The translations under genes and the position numbers were made by a program. The notes under the pieces are model-generated. The model was not told where the DNA came from. It ran no database searches and saw only the letters and a list, made by a program, of their open reading frames with translations. A stretch of DNA of 64,000 bases from contig NZ_FNHY01000007.1 in assembly GCF_900103605.1 (NCBI RefSeq), forward strand, positions 1 through 64,000, read 5' to 3'. Position 1 is the stretch's first letter. The number at the start of each line of letters is the position of its first letter. Shown here in pieces: positions 1-9,163 of the stretch. Source of the DNA: Psychrobacillus sp. OK028. GTDB lineage: Bacteria; Bacillota; Bacilli; Bacillales_A; Planococcaceae.

Positions 1-41
1 CCGCCAGCGTTCGTCCTGAGCCAGGATCAAACTCTCCATAA
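1..41 (-). rRNA. rrs: 16S rRNA, 5' end only (partial)
   Basis: The reverse complement reads GGAGAGTTTGATCCTGGCTC followed by AGGACGAACGCTGGCGG, the universally conserved start of bacterial 16S rRNA (the 27F primer region). Only about 40 nt lie in the window; the gene continues off the left edge. The exact mature 5' end is estimated by analogy with Bacillus 16S. Confidence 0.96.
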
Positions 42-44
42 TAG

Positions 45-212
45 AGAACTTAAAAAGCTCATTTTGTTTTGCTGGCATCATCATTAAATGATGTCAAAAA
101 TTGTTTTGCTATCAGAATAATCAAGTTAATCTTTCAAGCTATATTTCTTAACGTTTTGCATGTTCAGTTTTCAATGTTCATGTTGTTTAAGTTGTCGTCT
201 TGTTTCAGCGAC
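45..212 (-). other. 16S rRNA leader
   Basis: Transcribed spacer between the rrn promoter and mature 16S. On the minus strand it holds a TTGAAAACTGAAC stretch like the boxA/boxC leader signals of Bacillus rrn operons, and an inverted repeat (GACATCAT/ATGATG) near 85-100. No ORF of note. Function is inferred from position. Confidence 0.6.
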
Positions 213-218
213 CTTTGT

Positions 219-248
219 ATCTTAACATCCTTTTGACGACTTCGTCAA
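219..248 (-). promoter_or_regulatory. rrn promoter (TTGACG-N18-TAAGAT)
   Basis: On the minus strand a -35 TTGACG (243-248) and a -10 TAAGAT (219-224) are separated by 18 bp and aim at the 16S gene. A weaker upstream pair (TTGTCA about 295-300, TATTTT about 16 bp on) could be a second rrn promoter. The remainder, 301-536, is AT-rich and I see no gene in it. Confidence 0.6.
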
Positions 249-538
249 CACCTTTTCATAAAGAATGTGTGTAAAATATGATAACATTTTATTCTGACAA
301 ATGCAACAATTAAAGAGAATTGATTCATTCCCCCTAAAACACTGACTTTATCCCAATGTGATGAGTTTATTTCTTAACTCAAATCTATCTAAATTTCTTA
401 AATTTCATTTGATTTTATGAATATAACTTTAACTACTATATAACTTCTACTATATTATTCTCTCTCAATTTTCGAATTAAAACTCTAATTCGATGAATTT
501 CATAATTACTTAATACTTCTATATAGAACAAATAAAAA

Positions 539-563
539 TAAGAGAGGCAAGATGCCCCTCTTA
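539..563 (-). terminator. Terminator of pbuG
   Basis: Inverted repeat TAAGAG(G)GGC/GCC(T)CTCTTA followed on the minus strand by TTTTTATTT, 7 bp past the pbuG stop. It insulates pbuG from the rRNA operon. Confidence 0.8.
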
Positions 564-569
564 GAAATC

Positions 570-1901
570 TTATAGGAAGATAAAGTAACAAAGGAATATA
601 ACCCATAAACCATACATGATTGGGTGAATTTCTTTTATTCTACCTGCAACGATCATTGTAATTGGATAGAATAGGAATCCGATCGCAATACCAGTTGCAA
701 TTGAATAAGTTAAAGGCATTGCAATAATTACGAAGAAAGCAGGCACTGCAACTTCGAATTTTCTCCATTCTATGCTTCCTAAAGAAGATACCATTAATAC
801 CCCGACTATAATTAGCGCCGGCGCAGTCACATATGAAGTAACTACACTTAAGATTGGATAGAAGAATAATGCTAATAACATTAGTACTCCTGTTACTACT
901 GCTGCAAATCCTGAACGTGCTCCCGCTGCAACACCTGCAGTTGATTCTACGTAACTAGTTGTAGTTGAAGTTCCCGCAACTGCTCCAGCAGTTGTAGCGA
1001 TCGCATCTGCCAACAAAGCTTTACCCGCACGTGGTAATTTCTCGCCCTTCATTAATCCAGCTTGGTTTGCTACTGAAATCAATGTCCCAGCAGTATCAAA
1101 GAAGTTTACGAATAAGAAAGTAAGCACTACAACTAAAAATTGAGTTGTCATTAAAGAAGATGGATCATTAAAAATCGGATCAAGTGCAGCTCCAAAAGTT
1201 GGGCTTATATCAGGAATACTACTTACTATTCCAGTTGGTAGTGGTACCAGGCTGAAGATCATCCCAACGATAGCAGTAATCAACATCCCGTAGAAGATTC
1301 CACCTTTAATGCCTTTTACCATCATAATTACTGTAATAACGAGACCAAAAATTGTTAATAGGATATTAGGGTCCGTTAAGTCTCCAAGTCCTACGATTAC
1401 AGAAGGATTACTTACGATAATCTTAGAATTTTGCAGACCAACGAAAGTTATGAACAAACCAATCCCAGCACCAACCGCATATTTCAACTCAGTCGGGATT
1501 GCATTTATGATTGTTTCACGAATTCCAGTTAAAGAAAGAAGAATAAAAATAACTCCTGCCACAAAAACACCAGTTAAAGCAATTTGCCACGAAATCCCAA
1601 AGTCTAGTACTACTGTAAAAGCAAAGAATGCATTTAATCCCATTCCTGGTGCTAATGCGATTGGGTATTTCGCTAATACTCCCATTAGTATGGAGCCAAG
1701 ACCTGCTGCTAAAGCAGTTGCTGTAAATACCGCTCCTTTATCCATGTGCATAAAATCAGGTAATCCTTCTACACCCTCAAGTGATAGAATCATCGGGTTT
1801 ACTACAAGGATATAAGCCATCGCAAGGAATGTTGTTAAACCACCAATTATTTCACTACGGTAGTTAGTGCCTAGTTCATCAAACTGAAAATACTTTTTCA
1901 T
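570..1901 (-). CDS. pbuG: Hypoxanthine/guanine permease, NCS2/AzgA-type
   Basis: Polytopic membrane protein of 443 residues predicted to import hypoxanthine and guanine by proton symport. The N-terminus (FQFDELGTNYRSEIIGGLTT) and the ALAPGMGLNAFFAFTVV segment at about residues 84-100 are hallmarks of the AzgA/PbuG branch, and hydrophobic segments run to the C-terminus. The start follows AGGAAATT. The guanine riboswitch upstream (2013-2082) supports a purine substrate and implies repression when guanine is plentiful. Next to guaA, as in B. subtilis. A closely related permease such as PbuO cannot be excluded. Confidence 0.92.
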   Translation of the reverse strand: MKKYFQFDELGTNYRSEIIGGLTTFLAMAYILVVNPMILSLEGVEGLPDFMHMDKGAVFTATALAAGLGSILMGVLAKYPIALAPGMGLNAFFAFTVVLDFGISWQIALTGVFVAGVIFILLSLTGIRETIINAIPTELKYAVGAGIGLFITFVGLQNSKIIVSNPSVIVGLGDLTDPNILLTIFGLVITVIMMVKGIKGGIFYGMLITAIVGMIFSLVPLPTGIVSSIPDISPTFGAALDPIFNDPSSLMTTQFLVVVLTFLFVNFFDTAGTLISVANQAGLMKGEKLPRAGKALLADAIATTAGAVAGTSTTTSYVESTAGVAAGARSGFAAVVTGVLMLLALFFYPILSVVTSYVTAPALIIVGVLMVSSLGSIEWRKFEVAVPAFFVIIAMPLTYSIATGIAIGFLFYPITMIVAGRIKEIHPIMYGLWVIFLCYFIFL

Positions 1902-1931
1902 AATTTCCTCCAGTTATTGTCTGTATAACAG

Positions 1932-1968
1932 AAAAAAGCATACAACTAGTAAATCAGTCGTATGCTTT
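1932..1968 (-). terminator. Riboswitch-controlled terminator before pbuG
   Basis: On the minus strand AAGCATACGACT...AGTTGTATGCTT is followed by a T run, between the guanine aptamer and the pbuG start. This is the expression platform expected of an OFF-type purine riboswitch. Confidence 0.85.
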
Positions 1969-2012
1969 AATATCTCAAGTAAGGGAAGAAAAGAATTATC
2001 CTTCTTCCTCTT

Positions 2013-2082
2013 AATCGTAGTCGAATCATTTACGGTGATTCGGTAGAGACTTTTGGGCCTTATTCCCAACGTTATACGACGA
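2013..2082 (-). promoter_or_regulatory. Guanine (purine) riboswitch, pbuG leader
   Basis: The minus strand shows the conserved core: TATAA..., the J2/3 GTCTCTACC, an ACCGTAAAT L3 motif, and GACTACGA closing P1. The base after GA is C, the specificity nucleotide equivalent to C74, indicating guanine/hypoxanthine rather than adenine. A terminator follows at 1932-1968. Confidence 0.93.
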
Positions 2083-2102
2083 CATAATTAAATTATGTAT
2101 GT

Positions 2103-2131
2103 AATATAACATCATTATTTTAGAAAATCAA
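2103..2131 (-). promoter_or_regulatory. Promoter of pbuG (TTGATT-N17-TATATT)
   Basis: Sigma-A-like hexamers at 2126-2131 and 2103-2108 with a 17-bp spacer, about 20 bp upstream of the aptamer. Confidence 0.6.
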
Positions 2132-2183
2132 TACCAAATCCGAACATTATATAAATTTATTTGATAATAGTTCGCTTTTATTT

Positions 2184-2237
2184 CTATACCCACTCATTCG
2201 GTGCTGGTGGCTTAGAAGTGATATTGTACAGCACATT
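2184..2237 (-). pseudogene. Remnant of a second guaA 3' end
   Basis: Read on the minus strand, this stretch encodes RNVLYNITSKPPAPNEWV followed by a stop. It matches the last 17 or so residues of the intact GMP synthase 600 bp away ([18 protein letters not shown]). An in-frame stop lies just before it, so only the tail survives. It looks like the decayed end of a duplicated or previously resident guaA. No function is proposed. Confidence 0.75.
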
Positions 2238-2327
2238 CCTCTACCTTGATCCAAATGAGTTTCTAGTTATTTTTTAAAACGGGATTCCCAGTTAAACAAT
2301 TGTTGCTAGTGAACGCTTTTTTAATTT

Positions 2328-2489
2328 CTATTGTTCATCTGTTTGTTTTTGCTTTTTTTTCAAATACTCTGCACGTATTTTTTCAAGTTGCTGCTTTTTA
2401 TCAAATTTGGCTGGCTTGTGTTTTTCATGATACTTCGACACAGCAACCTGACCTTTGGTATCCAATTGGTATTTCCCCAGTTTGTTCAC
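2328..2489 (-). CDS. Possible 53-residue charged protein
   Basis: A GTG-started minus-strand frame gives a Lys/Glu/Gln-rich protein containing KYQLDTKGQVAVSKYHEKH and ending in a predicted helix (QLEKIRAEYLKKKQKQ). A stop codon lies immediately before the GTG, so a longer form is excluded without a frameshift. The ribosome binding site is weak (GAAAAG). The composition looks coding on this strand and not on the other, where longer Phe/Leu-rich frames are probably shadows. It could be a real small gene or the tail of a decayed one. I do not recognise the family. Confidence 0.4.
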   Translation of the reverse strand: MNKLGKYQLDTKGQVAVSKYHEKHKPAKFDKKQQLEKIRAEYLKKKQKQTDEQ

Positions 2490-2705
2490 CTACTTTTCTT
2501 GTCTTTAAAGAGAATCTGTTCAGCAAATATAATATACCTTATTTTACTAAAGTAAATCTTTTTACTTTATTAGTGTACTGCCTAACCTTGCGTATATCCC
2601 CAAAAAGTTAGCAAAATATTTCATAGCCAAATGGTATTCATTATACTTATCTTTAGTTACCATTAGAGTCATCAATCAAGTCGCTAAATTTAACTAAAAC
2701 AAAAA

Positions 2706-2746
2706 AACTCTTTCAGTTATTTGTTATAAATAACTAAAAGAGAGTT
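2706..2746 (-). terminator. Terminator of guaA
   Basis: AACTCTTT(C)AGTTATTT/AAATAACT(AAA)AGAGAGTT with seven A on the left, that is a T run on the minus strand. It is symmetrical and may also stop transcription from the other side. The rest of 2490-2827 holds nothing I can identify. Confidence 0.8.
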
Positions 2747-2827
2747 TAATTTTTGTAATTTAAATAGGTGTATGTTATTCAATGATTTAGATCTTAACAA
2801 ACTACGGTAGACATTGACTGAACAGTC

Positions 2828-4381
2828 CTATTCCCACTCGATAGTAGCTGGTGGTTTACTCGTAATGTCATACACTACGCGGTTAATGTGTGGAACTTCA
2901 TTTACCAAACGTACACTAACTTTTTCTAGGACATCCCATGGGATACGTGCCCAGTCAGAAGTCATTCCGTCGATAGAAGTTACTGCACGGATACCGATTG
3001 CGTAATCGTATGTGCGTGCATCGCCCATTACTCCTACACTACGGATGTCTGGAAGCACTGTGAAGTACTGCCAAATATCACGGTCAAGGCCAGCTTTTGC
3101 TATTTCTTCACGAAGGATGAAATCAGATTCACGAACGATTTCTAATTTTTCTTCTGTAATTTCACCTAATACACGAATTCCTAGACCAGGACCTGGGAAA
3201 GGTTGACGCCAAACGATTTTTTCGTCAAGACCAAGTTCTAATCCTAAAGCGCGCACTTCATCTTTGAACAAAGTTTTTAGCGGCTCAATTAGTTTGAACT
3301 GCATATCTTCAGGAAGTCCACCAACGTTATGGTGAGATTTAATCGTTTGGGCTGTGGCAGTTCCAGACTCTATTATATCTGTATAAAGAGTACCTTGTGC
3401 CAAGAAGTCCATTCCGTCTAGCTTAGCAGCTTCTTCATCGAATACATAAATAAATTCATTCCCGATAATTTTACGTTTTTTCTCTGGATCTGAAACACCA
3501 GCTAATTTATTCATGAAGCGTTCACGAGCATCGATTTTGATAACGTTCATATTAAAACCTTCTGTGAAAGTCTTCATAACTTGTTCCACTTCACCTTTAC
3601 GGTTTAAGTTATGATCTACAAACATACAAGTTAGTTGGTCACCGATTGCTTTATGGATTAAAACCGCAACAACTGAGGAATCCACTCCACCACTTAATGC
3701 ACAAAGAACCTTTTTATCTCCAACTTCTTGGCGAATATTTTGAAGTTGCATTTCCACAAAACTTTCCATAGACCAGTCGCCTTTAGCATGACAAACATCA
3801 AATACGAATTGACGTATTAACTCAATTCCATAAATAGAATGTCTAACTTCAGGGTGGAATTGTACTGCATAAAGGTTTTTCGCTTCATTCGCCATTGCAG
3901 CTACTTCACAGGATGGACTTGTTGCAATTACTTCAAAGCCTTCAGGTGCCACTGTTACATGATCTCCATGACTCATCCAAACCACTTGGTTTTCTGGAAG
4001 TTGTCCAAATAAAGGCGTTGGATTTTTCACATTAATCTCAGCTTTACCATATTCTCTATGAGAAGCTTTTTCTACTTTCCCACCGAAATGTTGAGACATC
4101 AGCTGCATACCATAGCATATTCCTAATATCGGCACACCTAAGTCATAAATAGCAGAGTCTATATGAAATGCATTTTCATCATAAACTGAGTTTGGTCCAC
4201 CTGAGAAAATGATTCCAGTTGCATTCACTTTTTTCAATTCTTCAGCAGTTACTGTATGTGGAAGCAGTTCGCTATATACGCCAAACTCACGAATACGACG
4301 GGTGATTAGTTGGTTGTATTGACTTCCGAAATCTAGAACGACAATCTTTTCTTGTTCTTTTAACAATGGTGTTAAAGACAT
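2828..4381 (-). CDS. guaA: GMP synthase (glutamine-hydrolysing)
   Basis: Converts XMP to GMP using ATP and glutamine. The N-terminal class I amidotransferase has [14 protein letters not shown], the nucleophile motif GICYGMQ and a QFHPEV histidine. The ATP-pyrophosphatase domain has the P-loop [10 protein letters not shown], and the protein ends in the conserved [13 protein letters not shown] place the start at [10 protein letters not shown] (517 aa), because GAGGTGG lies just before that ATG; a frame 10 residues longer lacks a good RBS. Controlled by its own guanine riboswitch, giving feedback by the product pathway. Confidence 0.97.
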   Translation of the reverse strand: MSLTPLLKEQEKIVVLDFGSQYNQLITRRIREFGVYSELLPHTVTAEELKKVNATGIIFSGGPNSVYDENAFHIDSAIYDLGVPILGICYGMQLMSQHFGGKVEKASHREYGKAEINVKNPTPLFGQLPENQVVWMSHGDHVTVAPEGFEVIATSPSCEVAAMANEAKNLYAVQFHPEVRHSIYGIELIRQFVFDVCHAKGDWSMESFVEMQLQNIRQEVGDKKVLCALSGGVDSSVVAVLIHKAIGDQLTCMFVDHNLNRKGEVEQVMKTFTEGFNMNVIKIDARERFMNKLAGVSDPEKKRKIIGNEFIYVFDEEAAKLDGMDFLAQGTLYTDIIESGTATAQTIKSHHNVGGLPEDMQFKLIEPLKTLFKDEVRALGLELGLDEKIVWRQPFPGPGLGIRVLGEITEEKLEIVRESDFILREEIAKAGLDRDIWQYFTVLPDIRSVGVMGDARTYDYAIGIRAVTSIDGMTSDWARIPWDVLEKVSVRLVNEVPHINRVVYDITSKPPATIEWE

Positions 4382-4440
4382 TAGCTCCACCTCTTCTTTT
4401 AAGTAATCCAACTTTTATCCTCAATAACCTTATATGATAA

Positions 4441-4478
4441 AAAAACGCGTCAGAAAGCATACCTCTTTCTACGCGTTT
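4441..4478 (-). terminator. Second hairpin/terminator in the guaA leader
   Basis: On the minus strand AAACGCGTAGAAAG/CTTTCTGACGCGTTT is followed by seven T, between the riboswitch terminator and the guaA start. It has the form of a complete intrinsic terminator although it lies upstream of the gene. A post-transcriptional or attenuation role is possible. Confidence 0.65.
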
Positions 4479-4492
4479 ATGTTCTCTACATC

Positions 4493-4540
4493 AAAAAGGT
4501 GAATGCATATGTCTGAAAAAGACATGACTGCATTCACCTT
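4493..4540 (-). terminator. Riboswitch terminator before guaA
   Basis: Long hairpin AAGGTGAATGCA...CATGTCT/AGACAT...TGCATTCACCTT with a T run on the minus strand. Its 5' arm overlaps the last bases of the aptamer P1 stem. Confidence 0.85.
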
Positions 4541-4606
4541 CATAGTCAAGTTGTTAATGGCAACTTGGTAGAAACATCCGAACCATATCATCGGACATAT
4601 ACGAGG
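4538..4606 (-). promoter_or_regulatory. Guanine (purine) riboswitch, guaA leader
   Basis: The minus strand reads CTCGTATA, GATATGG, GTTTCTACC, then a P3 stem, then TTGACTATGA. P1 forms between CGTA/TATG and CCT/AGG with one bulged A. GAC at the specificity position indicates guanine. This is the second guanine aptamer in the window. Confidence 0.93.
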
Positions 4607-4633
4607 GCAACATTGGTCATTTTATTTGACTTT

Positions 4634-4662
4634 AGTTTACAGGTAGTTGCCCTCAAAATCAA
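4634..4662 (-). promoter_or_regulatory. Promoter of guaA (TTGATT-N17-TAAACT)
   Basis: -35 TTGATT at 4657-4662 overlaps the stop codon of the upstream yebA-like gene, and -10 TAAACT is at 4634-4639. The start site would fall just upstream of the aptamer. Confidence 0.5.
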
Positions 4663-6863
4663 CCGCTAAGCTGATTGATTAAATTTTCCCAACTTTCTCT
4701 CATTGATACATAATTTATACCGTCTTTACTATTACCATATAAACCTTTTTCGTAGGCTGCCGTTAACTTGCTCATATGTGTTTCTCCAAAACTTGCATCT
4801 ACGTATTTTGCATATGCAGATAACGTTTGTCCTGGTTCTCTTGTTATTCCATATGCATCCAACTGTTTTAATAACTGAAGATACATTTTTTCAAACGTAT
4901 CCCAATCGTTTTTACGCATGCGGTTAACCGGTATTAATACTTTTACTAACCACTTTCTACGATAATGATATGCAAGCATAGAGAGTAATGCCAAACCGAC
5001 TATCGTCCAAAAAATAAGTGCCTTATGATCAGATAACCATTTAGCAATGTTACTCATGATTTCTGTAAATCCTTTAGAAACTTCCTTCTCTTCTTTGTCA
5101 CCTTGAGGTTTTTCAGGAGTTTTCTCAGGAGTATTTTCAGGTGTTTCCAATTCATCTTTTTCAGAATCTACATCATAATTTAGATTGATTGCATTTGAAA
5201 ACCCAATAGTTGGTTCAAACGTCACCCATCCGACATTCGGAAAATAAGCTTCTACCCATGAGTGAGCGTTATTATTTGTCACCTCGTAAACAGGAAGTCC
5301 GTTTTCGCGATCAACAACCTCACCTGGTGCAAAGCCCTTCACCCAACGTGCAGGAATCCCTTCTGACCGTAATAGCACAACCATCGAGGTTGAGAAGTTA
5401 TCACAATAACCTATCTTTGTATCAAATAAAAACTGATCCACGTAATCCGTATTGCCTTCTGGAATCGCAGCCAAATCCTGGTTATAACTGAAACCATTTA
5501 ACTGGAAATACCGTTCAATTGATTTTGCTTTGTCATATAAACTTTCACTTTTTGAAGTGATAGAAGTTGCCAATTCTTTTACTCTGGTTGGTAATGTATC
5601 AGGAAGCTGTAAATAGCGATCGAAGTCACTGGATAATCCCTCTAAGTTTTTCGGCACTACCTCTCTGAGTTCTTTTAAGCTATAAACTGGCTCATTGTAC
5701 GTTACATCATACATGGATATAGGCGTCTCATTGCCCCCATCGATGGTATATAGTTTTTGGGTGCTTACATCCATTGATAAACTAAATGGCACCCCTGAAT
5801 TTACTTGTTTAATTCCATAGGGTTGCATGATAAAAGGATAAGCTTGGGACATGTAAATGCTCGCTACTAAAAATTCACCTTCCATAGCAGGAAGTATGTC
5901 AGATTCAATCGGCTCTCCAAGCTCAAAACTCTTCCAGATTGGAGACTCTATTGCTGAATTCACCCATCCTTTAGAAGTGTACGTATCCTTCGTTTCAATC
6001 TTCCAATATTGCTTTGTTGGTGTAGCCGCATAAAATACAGGGGTATTATCGTTCGCAAATGCTCCCCCTAACCGCTCATCGTTTTCTCCATAACCCACTT
6101 TTTGAGTAGCTCCACCAACGCCTTTTCCAGCATCACCGTTCGATGCATTTGGGCTAGTTGAGAGTAGAAAAGGCACTGGATCTGGCCAACTTGGACCTGC
6201 TTTTGGTAATACATAGGCAAACGCACTACTAATTACGACTACAGTTAACAAGCTTCCAATACTAACTGCTAAAAATGCACCATGAAGCCTGCCTTCTTGC
6301 TCATGCATCATTTTTTGAGCATATAACAGTCCTAATATGATAAATCCAGCCATTAGTACAATAATGATACTTTTCTCTCCACTATATGGACTAAACGTAT
6401 CCAAAATCGTTATAAATAAAACCGTGAAAAGAAAGAATAGCATTAAGTTTTTACGAACTCGGATCCAATAGTTTAGTAAATAAGTAGTCATCCATAACAA
6501 AATAAAAAACAAAAATGTACGGAAGGGATCCGTTACATCAGACCAGTCTCTCCCTAACATAGAAGTAATATTGTCTATGAACATCTCCACTAGTAATCTA
6601 AAACTCTCTAACGATAAGAAAGAATAATCTGTATAGATATGTACGATTACCCAACAAATATATACTAACTTAATTGGAAATACGTATAGCCATTTCCATT
6701 TCAAAAGATAAAACACAAAGGAGATAACCAAATACCAACCAAATAAATTTAAATAATCGGTATCAGTAAGTACAATGACTGGCTTTAACCACTCCAACAT
6801 TAGGATAAAAACGAACAAATAAATAAATCCGGATAGGAAGTATTCCTTTGTTTTTTTACTCAT
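4659..6863 (-). CDS. yebA: Membrane transglutaminase-like protein, YebA family
   Basis: A 734-residue protein with a block of N-terminal membrane helices (about residues 10-215), a large extracytoplasmic region, a transglutaminase-like domain at roughly 455-560 and a final helix near 625. The core shows a Cys (KIGYCDNFSTSM), a His (NNAHSWVEAYFP) and the following WVTFEPT, the usual transglutaminase/cysteine-protease arrangement. A Glu/Pro/Lys-rich linker precedes the last helix. It overlaps the DUF58 gene by 4 bp, so it is co-translated with yeaD and yeaC. Substrate unknown; a cell-envelope role is inferred. Confidence 0.88.
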   Translation of the reverse strand: MSKKTKEYFLSGFIYLFVFILMLEWLKPVIVLTDTDYLNLFGWYLVISFVFYLLKWKWLYVFPIKLVYICWVIVHIYTDYSFLSLESFRLLVEMFIDNITSMLGRDWSDVTDPFRTFLFFILLWMTTYLLNYWIRVRKNLMLFFLFTVLFITILDTFSPYSGEKSIIIVLMAGFIILGLLYAQKMMHEQEGRLHGAFLAVSIGSLLTVVVISSAFAYVLPKAGPSWPDPVPFLLSTSPNASNGDAGKGVGGATQKVGYGENDERLGGAFANDNTPVFYAATPTKQYWKIETKDTYTSKGWVNSAIESPIWKSFELGEPIESDILPAMEGEFLVASIYMSQAYPFIMQPYGIKQVNSGVPFSLSMDVSTQKLYTIDGGNETPISMYDVTYNEPVYSLKELREVVPKNLEGLSSDFDRYLQLPDTLPTRVKELATSITSKSESLYDKAKSIERYFQLNGFSYNQDLAAIPEGNTDYVDQFLFDTKIGYCDNFSTSMVVLLRSEGIPARWVKGFAPGEVVDRENGLPVYEVTNNNAHSWVEAYFPNVGWVTFEPTIGFSNAINLNYDVDSEKDELETPENTPEKTPEKPQGDKEEKEVSKGFTEIMSNIAKWLSDHKALIFWTIVGLALLSMLAYHYRRKWLVKVLIPVNRMRKNDWDTFEKMYLQLLKQLDAYGITREPGQTLSAYAKYVDASFGETHMSKLTAAYEKGLYGNSKDGINYVSMRESWENLINQLSG

Positions 6864-8065
6864 GTGCGTTTCACCTCCAAAAAGGCTTGGGCAAAACGAT
6901 CCTTCGTAATGGTTTGTACCTGAAATCCTCTACTTGCCGCATACTTGTACATAGCATTCTGCTCTCTTGTCGTTTTTTCCGTTTTGGAATTGATAACAAA
7001 ACAAGTACATGCACGGAGATTTGTTGCATTTTTTTGTACACTATCCATCCATTCATACGTTAGGTTACTAGTAATATATAAAAGTGTTGTTGCATTAGAC
7101 AGAGATTTGTCATGCAAAAAGACCTGATCCAGTGGTTTTGTTAAGTCATCTTGAACTTTTGTTAAGTGGTACAGCACTCGTTGCAAATGCTGGTCTGTCT
7201 GTACCTCTGGTAAAAACATTCGTTCAGAACCGACTGACAGAAATGCAGAGGATGCTTGGTGTCTGACAATCGCTTGCATAATTGATGCCGTTAAATCGAC
7301 CACTTCTTCAAACAATGGAGAAGGAGTTCGGTCAATCACTACGAACATATCCTGTGATTGGCGATCTTCAAATTCCTTTGTTTTTAATGTCTGTGTTCTA
7401 GCAAATGATTTCCAGTGAATCCACGATACTCTATCCCCCGGCTGGTAGGATCTGACGCCAGTCGCCATCGATGTATCTTTCATCGCTTGAATTCTAGAAG
7501 CAGCTGCCCCTTGGTCATATCTCGTTTCAATCGGAATATAGACCATCTCGGTCAAATTAGGAAACACTAGAATAGTTTTAGGATTGGTAATAAATACTTC
7601 CTTTTTCACCCATCCAAACATATCACTTACTTGCATGCTCGTCCCTACTAAAACATGCTCCCCTCGTGGAATATGTTCTATTTCATAGGTCCATGAAAAC
7701 TCCTTTCTCATGCCCCAAAAAATAAGCTGTTTCCATGACGTTTGTGAGGCAAGAGAAGGACTCACCTTCTCCTCCAGCTGAACATACATTAGCGGAAAAC
7801 GACTTTTTCTATTTACATGAATAGTTGCTGAGAATCTTCCTCCGCTTTGCACTTTGCGCGTTTCAATTATTCGCACAACAGTAATATCCGATAACGAATT
7901 CATATATAACAGTATTGAATACAAAGAAATTGGAATGACTAAATAAAACAAAAACCAGCTAACAAAGCCGCCTTGAAACATGGCGTATACAAATGCTACT
8001 ACTAGCAGAAATAGTACGCCTACTACTCCTCGAACCCTCCTCCACCGATTAAACAATAGCTTCAT
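6860..8065 (-). CDS. yeaD: DUF58 protein, YeaD family
   Basis: 401 residues with two N-terminal membrane helices (about 12-55) and a DUF58 domain, recognised by YQPGDRVSWIHWKSFARTQ at about 205-225 followed by a von Willebrand A-like fold (MFVVIDRTPSP). DUF58 proteins accompany MoxR ATPases and transglutaminase-like proteins, exactly as here. The start overlaps the end of the ATPase gene by 4 bp (ATGA). Biochemical function is not established; probably part of a membrane chaperone-like complex with its two neighbours. Confidence 0.9.
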   Translation of the reverse strand: MKLLFNRWRRVRGVVGVLFLLVVAFVYAMFQGGFVSWFLFYLVIPISLYSILLYMNSLSDITVVRIIETRKVQSGGRFSATIHVNRKSRFPLMYVQLEEKVSPSLASQTSWKQLIFWGMRKEFSWTYEIEHIPRGEHVLVGTSMQVSDMFGWVKKEVFITNPKTILVFPNLTEMVYIPIETRYDQGAAASRIQAMKDTSMATGVRSYQPGDRVSWIHWKSFARTQTLKTKEFEDRQSQDMFVVIDRTPSPLFEEVVDLTASIMQAIVRHQASSAFLSVGSERMFLPEVQTDQHLQRVLYHLTKVQDDLTKPLDQVFLHDKSLSNATTLLYITSNLTYEWMDSVQKNATNLRACTCFVINSKTEKTTREQNAMYKYAASRGFQVQTITKDRFAQAFLEVKRT

Positions 8066-9012
8066 TGACTTACAGCCCTCTTAATCGGGACCGGTGTACG
8101 TTTCACAATTCGAGCTAGCACCTCTTCTGATGAAATACCATCGTATCGTGCTTCGGGACGTAAAATGACCCGGTGTCCGAATACATAGGGCATCAAATAC
8201 TGTATATCATCTGGAGTAACATAATCTCTGCCGTGAAGCATGGCAAGTCCCTGCGATGCACGCATCAATGCAATAGATGCACGCGGGCTAACCCCGAGAT
8301 AAATATAAGTATCTTGTCTTGTACGATTGGCCAAATCTACAATATAGCTCTTCATCGTTCCATCTACCTTTACTTGTTTCACTTGTTTTTGTAGCTCGAT
8401 TAATTCCTCGAGGGAGATGACTGGCAATAATGTATCAATCGGTGATGCGTGCTCTAATCTATTTAATACTTCAATTTCCTCGCTCGGATGTGGATAACCC
8501 ATCTTTAATTTCAATAAAAAGCGGTCTAGCTGTGCTTCTGGTAGCGGATAGGTTCCTTCATGTTCAATCGGATTTTGCGTTGCCATAACAAAAAATGGCT
8601 TCGGAATTGGAATCGTGACTCCATCAATTGTAACGGATGCCTCTTCCATCCCTTCTAGTAGCGCTGATTGCGTTTTAGGGGATGTACGATTGATCTCGTC
8701 CGCAAGTACAATATTCCCTAATATCGGTCCAGGTCTAAACTCAAATTCCATTTCCTTTGGATTGTAAATAGATACACCTAATACATCAGAAGGCAACAAA
8801 TCCGGTGTGAACTGGATTCTTTTGAAATCAGCTCCGATTGATTTAGCAAGCGCACGTACCATCATCGTTTTCCCTACCCCTGGTACATCCTCTAATAACA
8901 CATGCCCCTGGGCCAATAAAGCAACAACAGCAAGCTGTGCTATATCCTTTTTACCGATCATTACCTTTTCTATGTTTTCAATGATCGCTTCTATCTGTTC
9001 TCTTTCTCTCAT
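8062..9012 (-). CDS. yeaC: MoxR-family AAA+ ATPase, YeaC
   Basis: 316-residue AAA+ ATPase. Walker A GVGKTMMV lies at about residue 45, Walker B ILADEINR near 107, sensor motif ATQNPIEHEGTYPLPEAQLDRF around 148, and an arginine-finger/lid region with SPRASIALMRA. First gene of the yeaC-yeaD-yebA operon, with AGGGGGAAA upstream of the start. MoxR proteins act as chaperones for assembly of extracytoplasmic or metal-containing complexes; the client here is unknown. Confidence 0.93.
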   Translation of the reverse strand: MREREQIEAIIENIEKVMIGKKDIAQLAVVALLAQGHVLLEDVPGVGKTMMVRALAKSIGADFKRIQFTPDLLPSDVLGVSIYNPKEMEFEFRPGPILGNIVLADEINRTSPKTQSALLEGMEEASVTIDGVTIPIPKPFFVMATQNPIEHEGTYPLPEAQLDRFLLKLKMGYPHPSEEIEVLNRLEHASPIDTLLPVISLEELIELQKQVKQVKVDGTMKSYIVDLANRTRQDTYIYLGVSPRASIALMRASQGLAMLHGRDYVTPDDIQYLMPYVFGHRVILRPEARYDGISSEEVLARIVKRTPVPIKRAVSQ

Positions 9013-9119
9013 CCATTTTCCCCCTCAGGTCCCCTATAAATAGATTTGTGTGAAAATTTATACAATACAATATAAGCATACCCAAAATTTGCCTACAGTA
9101 CAAATAGAAAACAAAAAAT

Positions 9120-9145
9120 CGAGCTGTCTTTTAATCGACAGCTCG
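9120..9145 (-). terminator. Terminator of nadE/pncB
   Basis: CGAGCTGTC/GACAGCTCG hairpin followed by TTTTTTGTTTT on the minus strand. Confidence 0.88.
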
Positions 9146-9163
9146 ACTTATCTTTATATGATG

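Noticed and set aside
1309-1815. 168-residue ORF antisense to pbuG
   Set aside because: A shadow frame of a well-supported membrane transporter, with no RBS or family features.
2300-2611. 103-residue plus-strand ORF rich in Phe/Leu
   Set aside because: No RBS. The opposite strand encodes a charged protein with better coding composition, so this looks like its shadow.
5210-5491. 93-residue ORF antisense to yebA
   Set aside because: Shadow frame inside the transglutaminase domain with no independent signals.
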